Shown: positions 1-9,261 of the stretch, piece by piece
Layout: each line of letters begins with the position of its first letter
Numbering within the stretch: position 1 is the first letter of the stretch
Translations under genes and position numbers: made by a program
Source of the DNA: Rhodeus uyekii
Lineage: Eukaryota; Chordata; Actinopteri; Cypriniformes; Acheilognathidae
DNA length: 64,000 nucleotides
Assembly: GCA_037043235.1 (NCBI GenBank)
Contig: JAWRVZ010000239.1
Location: 496,001-560,000 of the forward strand
Direction of reading: 5' to 3'
Notes under the pieces: model-generated
What the model was told of the DNA's origin: nothing
Databases searched by the model: none
Seen by the model: the letters and a program-made list of their open reading frames with translations, nothing else

Positions 1-165
1 CTGATTCCTGGTTTGTTTATGGTTTCTTGATATAGTTATAATCTTGTTTGAGTTACGTTTTCCCCCTCTTGGGTGTTTCCTTTGTATGTTTGTTTATTTA
101 ATTATTGTTTAATAAATCCTCCTTCAACCCTGCACTTGAGTCCTCCCTTTAATCGCCCCGTGACA
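1..165 (+). repeat. 5' LTR of element A, 3' part only
   Basis: This matches the last ~158 bases of the 3' LTR of the same element, including the AATAAA-type signal in TTTAATAAATCC near 110-120 and the terminal TGACA ending at 165. The start lies before the window. Confidence 0.8.
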
Positions 166-228
166 GAACGTCACCACCACTTGAGGACTCAGCGGGAAGA
201 GGATTATTTTATTTTTTGAACTTTAAAG

Positions 229-786
229 ATGGGGACCTATAGTCCATATTATCCATCTAGGCTGTCCACCCTCGATATAATGATGCAAAGGATTAATTCC
301 CAGTATTTTCGTCAGCTGGGGACTGATGTTAGAGACTTGGCTGGCACGTTTCTCATCAAGATGGATGATTTGGACTACACTGAGGCCGATCTTAAGGAGG
401 CGTTCAATCTTTGCTTGGATCGGCCTCTAGTCTACTGGGACTTCGACAAGTTGGAGGGCCTTAGTTTTTGGGATTTTGTCGGACACGTTCATCAAAGGGA
501 ACGGGAATCTGTCCCCAAACCTATTTCTCCACCCATAAACCGCTTCACTACTCCGCCCGTGGTCAAGAGGGGCACCAGTTGCCCTGTGGCCCCTAGACGG
601 AGGCGGAGGAGGAACAGAGCCGTCCTAGATCCCGCTGCTGGCCAGGAGACTGTCCTTGAGTCTGCTATCAGCCAGCAGGCCGTCCCGGGGGGACCACCAC
701 CAGCCAGGAGGGCGACCCAGAGCTTGCAGCACCTCCAGTCAGCCCTGCCGAGGCTAAGAAGGCCATGGACCTTTTTTTTGTTCTAG
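229..786 (+). CDS. Gag-like ORF of element A, head and start of proline-rich tail
   Basis: The 185-residue frame has an N-terminal ~95-residue non-repetitive, probably helical domain (acidic LDYTEADLKEAF and aromatic DRPLVYWDF segments), then a Pro/Arg-rich tail. It starts 63 bases after the LTR end. I recognise no capsid or zinc-knuckle signature. The general plan (short head, proline-rich tail, LTRs either side) matches element B and the 37.5-kb element, but the heads show no obvious shared sequence. The frame stops at 786, while proline-rich coding continues in another frame to about 1330, which suggests a frameshift or stop in an originally longer ORF. A structural role is inferred from position only. 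Confidence 0.5.
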   Translation: MGTYSPYYPSRLSTLDIMMQRINSQYFRQLGTDVRDLAGTFLIKMDDLDYTEADLKEAFNLCLDRPLVYWDFDKLEGLSFWDFVGHVHQRERESVPKPISPPINRFTTPPVVKRGTSCPVAPRRRRRRNRAVLDPAAGQETVLESAISQQAVPGGPPPARRATQSLQHLQSALPRLRRPWTFFLF

Positions 787-892
787 CGACCCTGTGGGCC
801 TAGAGGACGCACAGGGCTACTGACCCGCCAACCGACCCAGAGCCCTCGCAGCCTGACCCGCCGGCCGACCCAGAGCCCTCACTGCCTGCCCC

Positions 893-1145
893 GCCGGGCG
901 ACCCTGAACTCTGCCTGCCTGCCCCACCGGGCGACCCTGAACTCTGCCTGCCCGCCCCGCCGGACGACCCTGAACTCTGCCTGCCCGCCCCGCCGGGCGA
1001 CCCTGAACTCTGCCTGCCCGCCCCACCGGGCGACCCTGAACTCTGCCTGCCCGCCCCGCCGGGCGACCCTGAACTCTTGCGGCCACACCCTGAACTCTTG
1101 CGGCCACACCCTGAACTCTTGCGGCCACACCCTGAACTCTCGCGG
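893..1145 (+). repeat. 33-bp then 21-bp tandem repeats in element A
   Basis: About six near-identical 33-bp units containing GGCGACCCTGAACTCTGCCT are followed from ~1068 by about four 21-bp units containing GGCCACACCCTGAACTCT. Both lengths are multiples of three, consistent with expansion under a coding constraint. Long frames on the opposite strand here are shadows of the repeat. Confidence 0.85.
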
Positions 1146-1560
1146 CCGGACCCTCCAGTTCTGCCTGAGCCCACCTGGCTCAACCCGCCGGTCCCGCCTG
1201 ATCTGCCGGTCTTGCCTGAGCCCATTTGGCTTAACCCACCGGTCCCACCCTGGCGGCCTGCTGGGACCCCTGATCCCCTGGAGCCTCCCTGGCTCATTCC
1301 TCCTGTTACCCCTCCCTGGACTCTGTTTATTTTTGTTCTGAGGACTGTCTATTTTTTTTTGTGGTTGCCTTTGAATTATTCTTTTTTTTTTCATGATGTT
1401 GTGGACTTTTGTTGTTTTTGCTCTTGGTTGGCGTTTTCTCCCTCCCTCCCTCCCTTCCCTGGTGTTTTGTATTTCTTGAGTTCCCTGTCTTGTGTGTTAT
1501 GCTTGGTGATGTCGGTGTTGGGTTTTTGTTCCATGTTGGAACGCCAGGTGGCGTTCCTTA

Positions 1561-1582
1561 GAGGGGGGGGGGGGGGGGGTAG
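1561..1582 (+). other. Polypurine tract of element A
   Basis: A run of 18 or so G between AGAG and TAG lies directly before the 3' LTR start. This is the position and composition of a plus-strand primer site. The homopolymer length may be unreliable in assembly. Confidence 0.65.
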
Positions 1583-2343
1583 TGTCACCGTGGCACTGCT
1601 CTCTCTCCCCTGTGTTTGTCTCTCATTAGTGTCTGCCCCGCCTTCTTGTTTCCCTTAATCATTCCCAGCTGTGTCTCATCACTACCTTCCCTCATGTGCC
1701 CTATTTAATCCCAGTGTGTTTGCTGTCCTGCGTGGTGTCCTTGTCATTCCTGGATGTCTTTTCGTGTCTGGATGTTCCCTGCCCTGATTCCTGGTGTTAC
1801 GAACTAGGGTGAGGTGGTGTGCGATGCGGGAACAGGACGTAGGCAAGCAAGATTTCCAACTTAAACTCATTTAATATTAAACAAACAAAAGACTTTAAAT
1901 ACAAAACAAAGAGGCACACTTGTGCAAAAACAGAACTCAGGCAGGACATCCACACAACAACCTAACTTCATTAACAATATCAACAACCGACAAACACAAG
2001 GGGGATTTATACGGATTTATGCAAGAGTGATTTATACGGGAAATCACAAACACCTGGGGGACTAACGACCAAGTGATTACAAGACAGGTGCAGGGAGTGA
2101 AACAATAACCCGAGAGACAGGAAGTGAAACAAAGACAAGACTGACAGGAAGTGACAAAGAAGACCCAGACAGAAACAGTGTTACACCTGGTTTGTTTATG
2201 TTTTCTTGATATAGTTATGATCTTGTTTGAGTTACGTTTTCCCCCTCGTGGGTGTTTCCTTTGTATGTTTGTTTATTTAATTATTGTTTAATAAATCCTC
2301 CTTCAACCCTGCACTTGAGTCCTCCCTTTAATATATTGTGACA
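1583..2343 (+). repeat. 3' LTR of element A, split by a solo LTR
   Basis: The LTR starts TGTCACCG and ends TTGTGACA. After removing the 391-bp insert and one copy of its 5-bp duplication the LTR is ~365 bp. Its last part matches bases 1-165. Confidence 0.8.
1795..2185 (-). mobile_element. Solo LTR inside the 3' LTR of element A
   Basis: The 391-bp sequence has TG...CA ends (TGTTACG...GTGTTACA on the plus strand). It is flanked by CCTGG at 1790-1794 and 2186-2190, while the uninterrupted copy at the window start has a single CCTGG. Its reverse complement resembles the element B LTR at 6395, so it is a diverged relative. A solo LTR forms by LTR-LTR recombination after insertion. Confidence 0.9.
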
Positions 2344-2854
2344 CTCTCGTCCGTGTGTTATGTTTGGCACGCGGTTCGCGTTCAATCAGCCGCGTGCTTT
2401 CTTGTGTTTTCTGTCACGTGCAGTTTGGTTGTCACCAGCTGCGCGTCGTCCTTGTTTAATTGGCTGCATGTTCATGTCTTGTCTGTTACCCCGCCCGTCT
2501 TGTTTCCTTGTCATTAGTTAGATTTTATTCCAGCTGTGTTTCTTTCAATTACCGATCCTCCTGTGTGCTTATATTCTCCCAGTGTCTGCTGTCTTGTGCT
2601 GTCTCGTCGTCATTCCATGGCTGTTCATCCTGTGTTTTAGTCCAGTGTTCAGTCATGCTCAAGTCCAGTCCTAGTCCTAGTCCTAGTCATGACTTAGTCT
2701 TGTTCCAGTCCTAGTTTATGTTCAAGTTTTTCTAGTCTAGTTTTTCCCCCTCGGGTGGTTTTTGTTCTGTTTTATTTTTGTTTTTTTTGTAATAATAAAC
2801 CCCATTCTCATCTGCATCTTTGAGTCCTCGTACCTCCCTTCACCATCCCTGACA
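2344..2854 (+). repeat. LTR remnant, family F3 (3' part)
   Basis: The sequence matches the reverse complement of the solo LTR at 26088-26818 (shared TGTGTTATGTTTxGCACGCG, the tail with AATAAACC and the end CCCTGACA). Element A interrupted it at 2343/2344. It contains short AGTCCTAGTCCT tandem units near 2660. Confidence 0.75.
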
Positions 2855-4708
2855 GAAACGAGAAGTCACACACAGTAAACATGAACTTAATATCTCTGTG
2901 CAGTTTACACTCCTAAGAATGCCTGTGTATACTAGGATTAAGTATGCTGCATTCATACTGCAGCAGAATATGGTTGTCAGTATTTGAACGATTACATTCA
3001 CGAACAATTCAGTTATTTACGGGAGTGAAAACCTCATTCTATAAAAAAACAACCACCTGTAAATTTTCAGGACTAGTAGTTTCATTAACTTGTAGTGAAG
3101 GAGAGATGAGGGTTTTAAATCCATTCACTGTTCTCCACCAGAGCTGTTAATTTTGTGTCCTACATACGACTCAGATGTTCCGCTCTCCACCCAAACATTT
3201 AAATTTAGCGCGTTAACATTTACATTTAACACACAAATGCTGCTGTTGGTTAATAAAAAAATTTGACAGATAAACTTGCTGCTCGATTGGACTCTTGTGT
3301 TAAAAGTGATGACCATTCAGTTTTATGGACATTGCCATCTTCGATATAACACTGGTCACTGGCACTATGGTTACTACACGTTCATAAAGATAGTGTTCGA
3401 GAGACTGTGGGAGCAGGACATTTCAAGACTCACTCTTATAAGTAAATGTGGTTGTCAATCTTAATAACTGACAGTGTGAATGTATAACCTATTTAACTGC
3501 AGTGTGTGCATGTGTTTAACAATGCATATGAGTTTTATTAGACCATCTAAACAGTTATTTTGCTTTATTGGTTATTTGTTTTAGTTTTTTAACATACAGA
3601 TAAAGATTCCCCTCTGAGAACAAGGTGCCCAAACATTTCTATTTACAGCTCTTGTGGTGTTTACAGTGAAATAGTCAATATGCATTATAGGTTATGCTCA
3701 TTTCCAGATCGCTAATGCTCTGCACTGTCAAGAAGATTTACTTTTGATGCATGTATAACCACTAAAGCTACCAATGTTTGGTCAATAAATAAACACAGAG
3801 GAATGGGTATGCTCAGCCTTTTTTTCATGGTTATCGTGTGGTTAGATTAAATCTGGCAAAGAGCTGAATCGATTTTCTGTGGAAAAAGCTCACTGAACCA
3901 CTTTTAAACTGTTATAAAACAAGACTAAATAATTAAAAAAAGAACAAAACATTCTCAGTGAAAAAGGATCCTTAAAATCAATTTGTATGTTTTTTAAACA
4001 ATATGGCAAATTGTAATGCATTATCTTTTATCATGATATATGCATGTTGAATGTACATTCTTTCTTTGCCAGGAACAGTGATCACACTTTTGTTCAATAA
4101 AATGCTCTGTTGAATGTGAACGTCCCTCCACCTAAACTATAATTTCGACCTTCCTAAGAAGAACCATCATACCACTTGTTTTGACTTCATATGAATGGCT
4201 TATATGAATATCTACTGTATATGTTTAGAATGGGGAGCAGCTCTGGATCTATATTTGTGTTACAGTAGAGTGAGCTGTCCTGCACCCCTACAGCTGACAA
4301 TCCGATGACTTCTGAGTCGATAAGGTGACGGATAAAACTGGGATTGTGCGGCAGTCTGCTGTGGCTCTTTTATCAGCACTGATGGTCTCCAGATAAAAGC
4401 CAAAGATTTATTCTCACTCAGTAATGAGCTGGATAATTAATTTTTGCAGACATCCATCACATTCTCAACAAGGCCATTGTCTTGAAAATTGCTCCTCAAC
4501 TCTGTTCACGGTAGACAGAGGAATGTGAAGTGATGAAGAGAGTAATGAAGCGTGGGATTATTCAGACACATTTTGTTAGAAAAGCTAATAGTTTCTCAAT
4601 TTGAATTTATCATGTAATAAATGGAACAGAAAGCATATGCAGATGTGATTGAGTTACTGAAAGTGTAAATACACCAGCGCTTGACATTAGCCAAAATGTA
4701 CAAAAGCA
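2855..4708. other. Intron-like non-coding DNA
   Basis: AT-rich unique sequence with no supportable exon. Bases ~4270-4570 are less AT-rich and contain homeobox-like ATTAATTT and Sox-like CCATTGT words, so a conserved non-coding element is possible but unproven. Bases ~4090-4133 are related to 59846-59895 and form a diverged repeat pair. Confidence 0.6.
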
Positions 4709-5205
4709 TCACAGCTTCTGAACAAGAGAGCACCCAAATGCAGAATTGAGTGATGACAATTTATTTACAGGACAGTAGACAGGGCACAAGACAGTGATGT
4801 GAAGTGACAAGGAAAACATTAGGGCAGGAGATACAATAGGAGAGCTGGCTGGTCAGGACTTGAGACTGAAAAGACATTTAGGCCGATGGAGGAGATCAGG
4901 CAGCGGCTCAGGAAACCAGAGGCTTGACACGGCCTGCCAGGCCAGGAGTGTCAACAGCCAGGGTGAAACAGGTGGCAGGGCAGGAACCAACAAAAGAAAA
5001 CACTCAAGACAAGAGATAACAGACAATACAAGAGTAAATAAAACTGACAAAACTATGACTTGGAGAAAAAATGCAAACTAACTACATGAGTGGAATTAAA
5101 GAAGTAAACAAACCATATAGAATTTCTAGAAAAAAACTATAAAAACAAAAGATGATAGACACTTATACTAATACTTGCAGGAGAAAAACTAAAGCTAGTT
5201 CCGTC
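4709..5205 (-). repeat. LTR family F2, first half (interrupted)
   Basis: The reverse complement matches the F2 LTR at 36807-37190 (shared CAGAGGCTTGA/CCGATGGAGGAGA region and AAATAAATTGTCATCACTCA-type end). The LTR resumes at 8981, with a pogo-type element between. Confidence 0.75.
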
Positions 5206-5519
5206 TAACAATACGAGCATAATCCTTTGGAGCTCGTAACTCGAATTGCTCGTATCTAGAATCATGTTTTCCCATAAGAAATAATAGAAAACAAATTAAT
5301 CCGTTCCAGATCCATAACAATGGAAAAAAATCTGTTTTTTATTGGTATAGATAGACACGCACAATTATAGTGCATGTATACAGTGCGATACATGTGTGAT
5401 ATCAAATAAAATGTGGTTTTAATTATAATTTTTTATAGACAGTAGCCGCAGGTGCGGAGGAGTGAGGAAGGGGGTTGTGTATCGTACCTTACACGAACAC
5501 TACATAACTTAAATTAGCA

Positions 5520-5900
5520 TAACTTAGCTTTTACTTATCTATTTTATATTATTGTGTTGATTTTTTTCGATTTGTATTTTTATTTTTGATCACTTTTCGT
5601 ACTTTTTTCGTTTAGTAAAAACTGTAATTTTCTTCAATAGCAGGAAATAAGCTTTACTGAACTTAGCTTTCGTATTTTTTAAACTTTTCTATTTTATGTT
5701 ATTGTTTTGATTTTTTTCGATTTATATTCTTCACTTTTGATCATTTTTCATACCGTTTTCGTTTAGTAAAAACACATTTTCTTGAATAGCAGGAACTAAG
5801 CATAACTGAACTTAGCTTTCTTTCTTTTTGTAACTTTTCTATTTTATATTATTGTTTTGATTTTTTTTAAATTTGTATTCTTTACTTTCGATCACTTTTC
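5520..5900. repeat. ~150-bp tandem repeat inside the pogo-type element
   Basis: The word CTATTTTATATTATTGT recurs at about 5539, 5689 and 5839, with aligned flanks (TTTTTTCGATTT, GATCACTTTTC, GTTTAGTAAAAAC). There are about two and a half diverged copies. Confidence 0.75.
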
Positions 5901-6142
5901 TTACCTTTTTTCGCCTGACTACCCCCACTTTCACTTTCACTTGGTGTAGAGCTTTTAACGAAATATCTATCAAGGGAGATCTGCTTCTCCTTTATCCACA
6001 ACAACAGAAGCCTCTCCATCTCATCATTTACATTAGAACATAACTTTGATTGCTCGTCACGCCCTTGGAAGGATTTACATTCTTGATAACATCCTTCTGC
6101 TTTAGGATGATACACATCTTGGATGTACATGCAATAATACAT
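5882..6142 (-). pseudogene. Tigger/pogo transposase relic
   Basis: An 86-residue frame contains VNDEMERLLLLWIKEKQ, which resembles the CENP-B-type helix-turn-helix of Tigger/Jerky proteins. It is then joined to a short basic Ser-rich tail (SESESGGSQAKKGKK). No DDE catalytic domain is present, so it is an internally deleted remnant and not functional. The family call rests on the short motif plus the element's ends. Confidence 0.5.
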
Positions 6143-6394
6143 GCCATGTATTATATAATATCAAGTCATAATATGACTGAAGCAGACAAGCGCTCATTTT
6201 TATCCACAATTTCAGGCTTTATTTCCATGGTCATCATGCGTTTCCTCTTCTCACTACTATCCTTACTGCCCACTTTCTTAGAAATCAAATGGACAACAGA
6301 GAGAAAATCACCTACGGGGTGATGCGTACAGAAGTCAGCAGACGTGTACAGAATTCAGCGAACGCGTGAAGTGAACGAGCGTCGGCATCGGCGT

Positions 6395-6821
6395 TGTTAC
6401 ACGTGTTCCTGTCTGGGTCTTCTCTGTCACTTCCTGTCAGTCTTGTCTTTGTTTCACTTCTGTCTCTCGGGTTATTGTTTCACTCCCTACACCTGTCTTG
6501 TAATCACTTCCTCGTTAGTCTCCCAGGTGTTGCTGTTTCCCCTTGTGTATATATCACTTGTGCATTTCCCTTGTGTTTGTGGGTTGTTGAATTGTCTATG
6601 AAGTAAGGTTGCTGTCTGTGGAGGTCCTGCCTGTCTCCTGAGTTTTGCCTGTCTCCTGAGTCTTTGCTGAGTTCTGGTTTTGCACAAGTGTGCTCTTTTG
6701 TTTTGTATTTAAAGTCTTTCGTTTTGTTTATATTAAATGAATTTAAGTTTGAGTTCCTGCCTTGCCTGTCACCTTGCCTGTCTCCGCATCGCACAACACC
6801 CCAACAACCCGTTTCGTGACA
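6395..6821 (+). repeat. 5' LTR of element B
   Basis: 427 bp with TG...CA ends. It holds a TATA-like TGTATATATCAC near 6545 and AT-rich TATATTAAATGAATTT near 6730. It is the same as 8427-8853. Confidence 0.93.
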
Positions 6822-6887
6822 GAACAACCCACCAGGCTGGTCACCTATAACCAACCAGGTTTGTCGCCTAAAAGACAATCAGGGACG

Positions 6888-8390
6888 ATGGAACATCTTG
6901 TAAAGGTTCTCCGGATTGCCCGGGAGAATCCCAACTTTGAAGAGTTCGCCTGGAGGTTCAACCAGTTCGCTACTTTCTCATCCCTGGATGATAGAACACT
7001 GAAGATGCTGCTCTGGTTTGGAGCAAACCATTTTCAGATCAAGGACCTCCCTGACCTGACAGAGTTAAGCTGGCAAGAAGCAGTGTATGTGTGTCAGGTG
7101 AGCGCCGCGCTCCGAACCAGACAGCCAACACCATCAGCTCCAGCATCTCAGTCCATGACCCATCAGCCAGAGCCTGATCCAGAGATCCGCCAGCCAGAGC
7201 CTGATCCAGAGATCCGCCAGCCAGAGCCTGATCCAGAGATCCGCCAGCCAGAGCCTGATCCAGAGATCCGCCAGCCAGAGCCTGATCCAGAGATCCGCCA
7301 GCCAGAGCCTGATCCAGAGATCCGCCAGCCAGAGCCTGATCCAGAGATCCGCCAGCCAGAGCCTGATCCAGAGATCCGCCAGCCAGAGCCTGATCCAGAG
7401 ATCCGCCAGCCAGAGCCTGATCCAGAGATCCGCCAGCCAGAGCCTGATCCAGAGATCCGCCAGCCAGAGCCTGATCTGCCCGAACTGTGGCCCGAACCGC
7501 CAGAGCTGCCCGAACTGTGGCCCGAACCGCCAGAGCTGCCCGAACTGTGGCCCGAACCGCCAGAGCTGCCCGAACTGTGGCCCGAACCGCCAGAGCTGCC
7601 CGAACTGTGGCCCGAACCGCCAGAGCTGCCCGAACTGTGGCCCGAACCGCCAGAGTTGCCCGAACTGTGGCCCGACCCGCCACAGGACTTCTGGGACATC
7701 CCAGAGCCGCCGCCGGTCTTCGCCGACGTCCCAGAGCCCGTTACTGGCCCGGAAGCCGCCGTCCAAGAGACTCTCGCCCTGCCGGCGCCACCCGTGCGCC
7801 TCGCCCTGCCGGCGCCCCCAGTGACTCTCGCCCTGCCGGCGCCCCCAGTGACTCTCGCCCTGCCGGCGCCCCCAGTGACTCTCGCCCCGCCTGACCCGCC
7901 GGCCTTGCCCGAGCCTGCCTGGCTCACCCCGCCGGCGCCGCCTGACCCGTCGGCCTTGCCCGAGCCTGCCTGGCTCACCCCGCCGGCGCCGCCTGACCCG
8001 CCGGCCTTGCCCGAGCCCGCCTGGCTCATTCCCCCGGCGCCGCCTGACCCTCCAGCCTTGCCCGAGCCCGCCTGGCTCATTCCCCCGGCGCCGCCTGACC
8101 CTCCAGCCTTGCCTGAGCCCACCGGGCTCCTTTCCCGCTCCTCCAGGGACTCTGTATTTTTTCTTTTTTTTCATGTGTCAGGACTGTTTAGTTGCTATTT
8201 TTTCATTAAGGACTGTTTTGAGTTATTTTCCTTTGTCTTGAGGTCTGTTTATTTTTTGTTTATCTTTTTCACACAGGTTTTCCTTGGTTCTAGTTCTGTC
8301 TCCTTTGGGTTCCCTCTGGTTTCTTGTCTGTCAAGTCTTGTTCTGTCCCCCTCCTGGTCCCCCGCCCACCCTCCGCAGTTGTTGCCTTGA
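6888..8390 (+). CDS. Gag-like proline-rich repeat protein of element B
   Basis: The reading frame is 500 codons from the first ATG inside the element, 67 bp after the LTR; an upstream in-frame ATG lies within the LTR. Residues 1-~80 are a non-repetitive, probably helical head (MEHLVKVLRIAR..., with FEEFAWRFNQF). About 11 copies of the 9-residue unit RQPEPDPEI follow, then seven of the 10-residue ELPELWPEPP, about four of LALPAPPVT, and about five 17-residue units with LPEPAWLTPPAPPDP. The end is Phe-rich and hydrophobic, encoded by T-rich DNA that also occurs in element A. No protease, RT or zinc knuckle is seen. The open frame throughout the repeats suggests either recent origin or selection. 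Function is unknown; a gag-like structural role is inferred from its position. Confidence 0.65.
   Translation: MEHLVKVLRIARENPNFEEFAWRFNQFATFSSLDDRTLKMLLWFGANHFQIKDLPDLTELSWQEAVYVCQVSAALRTRQPTPSAPASQSMTHQPEPDPEIRQPEPDPEIRQPEPDPEIRQPEPDPEIRQPEPDPEIRQPEPDPEIRQPEPDPEIRQPEPDPEIRQPEPDPEIRQPEPDPEIRQPEPDPEIRQPEPDLPELWPEPPELPELWPEPPELPELWPEPPELPELWPEPPELPELWPEPPELPELWPEPPELPELWPDPPQDFWDIPEPPPVFADVPEPVTGPEAAVQETLALPAPPVRLALPAPPVTLALPAPPVTLALPAPPVTLAPPDPPALPEPAWLTPPAPPDPSALPEPAWLTPPAPPDPPALPEPAWLIPPAPPDPPALPEPAWLIPPAPPDPPALPEPTGLLSRSSRDSVFFLFFHVSGLFSCYFFIKDCFELFSFVLRSVYFLFIFFTQVFLGSSSVSFGFPLVSCLSSLVLSPSWSPAHPPQLLP
7160..7470 (+). repeat. 27-bp tandem array (Gln-Pro-Glu-Pro units)
   Basis: About 11.5 nearly identical units of CAGCCAGAGCCTGATCCAGA plus GATCCGC. 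All are in frame with the element B ORF. Confidence 0.95.
7471..7683 (+). repeat. 30-bp tandem array (ELPELWPEPP units)
   Basis: Seven near-identical 30-bp units start GAGCTGCCCGAACTGTGGCC; the last differs at two sites. It directly follows the 27-bp array in the same frame. Confidence 0.95.
7778..8125 (+). repeat. 27-bp and 51-bp proline-rich arrays
   Basis: About four 27-bp units of the type CTCGCCCTGCCGGCGCCCCC plus AGTGACT are followed by about five ~51-bp units containing GCCTTGCCCGAGCCTGCCTGG. All remain in the element B frame. Confidence 0.85.
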
Positions 8391-8410
8391 CGGCGCGAGG
8401 TCGCGCCTAC

Positions 8411-8426
8411 CGGAAGGGGGGCGCTA
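8411..8426 (+). other. Polypurine tract of element B
   Basis: GGAAGGGGGGCGCTA lies directly before the 3' LTR, the expected plus-strand primer position. A related sequence precedes the LTR starts at 1583 and 58030. Confidence 0.75.
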
Positions 8427-8853
8427 TGTTACACGTGTTCCTGTCTGGGTCTTCTCTGTCACTTCCTGTCAGTCTTGTCTTTGTTTCACTTCTGTCTCTC
8501 GGGTTATTGTTTCACTCCCTACACCTGTCTTGTAATCACTTCCTCGTTAGTCTCCCAGGTGTTGCTGTTTCCCCTTGTGTATATATCACTTGTGCATTTC
8601 CCTTGTGTTTGTGGGTTGTTGAATTGTCTATGAAGTAAGGTTGCTGTCTGTGGAGGTCCTGCCTGTCTCCTGAGTTTTGCCTGTCTCCTGAGTCTTTGCT
8701 GAGTTCTGGTTTTGCACAAGTGTGCTCTTTTGTTTTGTATTTAAAGTCTTTCGTTTTGTTTATATTAAATGAATTTAAGTTTGAGTTCCTGCCTTGCCTG
8801 TCACCTTGCCTGTCTCCGCATCGCACAACACCCCAACAACCCGTTTCGTGACA
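8427..8853 (+). repeat. 3' LTR of element B
   Basis: Identical by eye to 6395-6821 at a constant offset of 2,032 bp. Followed by the target duplication GGCGT. Confidence 0.93.
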
Positions 8854-8980
8854 GGCGTCAATACGAGTGCTCGTATCTCGAATATTTACTCGTATCTAGA
8901 AGCAAAAATCTGCTGGAAGGCTTGCTCGTATCTTGGAATACTCGTATGTAGAGACGCTCGTATCTCGAGGTATTACTGTA

Positions 8981-9261
8981 ACACACGATGGACTCACACA
9001 AAACAAACAAGCAAAGGCATGAGTTAAACAAGCACGATATAAAGGGAGAAGAGCACATGAGGCACAGGTGAACACACTCAAGCAAACAAGGACTAGCCGA
9101 GGACTAGACAAGGGGGTGTGGTAACTGGAAATGAGGAAGCAGGACAAGAGGATCCCATGGCAGACACAGACAAAGACAGAGCCATGCGCTCAAGCACAAA
9201 ACAAACAAGCAAACATTAAACAAAGACAAAACAGACAAGCCTGTCCGAGCAGGATCCTGGA
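8981..9261 (-). repeat. LTR family F2, second half
   Basis: It continues 4709-5205 after the pogo-type insertion. The reverse complement matches 33605-33812 (GGATCCTGC start region, CTTGAGTGTGTTCACCTG, CATGTGCTCTTCTC). The terminal TGTCA of the family is lost at 9261. Confidence 0.75.

Larger units (their letters stand above)
1..2343 (+). mobile_element. LTR element A, gag-like, 5' end outside window
   Basis: Bases 1-165 repeat at 2186-2343 with few changes and are the 3' part of a 5' LTR ending TGACA. The internal part carries a gag-like ORF (229-786), GC-rich tandem repeats, a poly-G tract and then a 3' LTR starting TGTCACCG at 1583. No protease, RT, RNase H or integrase is seen, so the element is non-autonomous and would need enzymes supplied in trans (inference). 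It lies inside an older LTR that continues at 2344. The 3' LTR was later split by a solo LTR at 1795-2185. Confidence 0.82.
6395..8853 (+). mobile_element. Young non-autonomous LTR element B
   Basis: Two 427-bp LTRs (6395-6821 and 8427-8853), both TGTTACAC...CGTGACA, appear identical by eye. The flanks are a perfect 5-bp duplication GGCGT at 6390-6394 and 8854-8858. The 1,605-bp interior has one long ORF and no pol domain. Identical LTRs imply a recent insertion. The first bases after the 5' LTR (GAACAACCCACCAGG) do not look like a usual tRNA primer site. It sits inside the pogo-type element. Confidence 0.93.
5206..8980 (-). mobile_element. pogo/Tigger-like DNA transposon carrying a nested LTR element
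   Basis: It is flanked by TA on both sides. The right end reads, reverse-complemented, CAGTAATACCTCGAGATACG; the left end is a shortened version rich in the same CTCGTATCTAGA words. A CENP-B/Tigger-like coding relic lies at 5882-6142. The LTR element B (6395-8853) inserted near its right end. TA duplication and this terminal style fit Tc1/mariner pogo-type elements. Confidence 0.7.

Noticed and set aside
1077..1658. 193-codon plus-strand ORF over element A
   Set aside because: It is the proline-rich tail read on through the T-rich tract, poly-G and LTR; it has no start of its own and is not a separate gene.
7160..7683. Regular ~27-30-bp repeats reminiscent of a CRISPR array
   Set aside because: The units are contiguous with no spacers, are in frame with a coding sequence, and lie in a vertebrate LTR element.
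7039..8174. Long minus-strand and alternative-frame ORFs over the element B repeats
   Set aside because: They are shadows of the tandem repeats; repeat units whose length is a multiple of three stay open in several frames.
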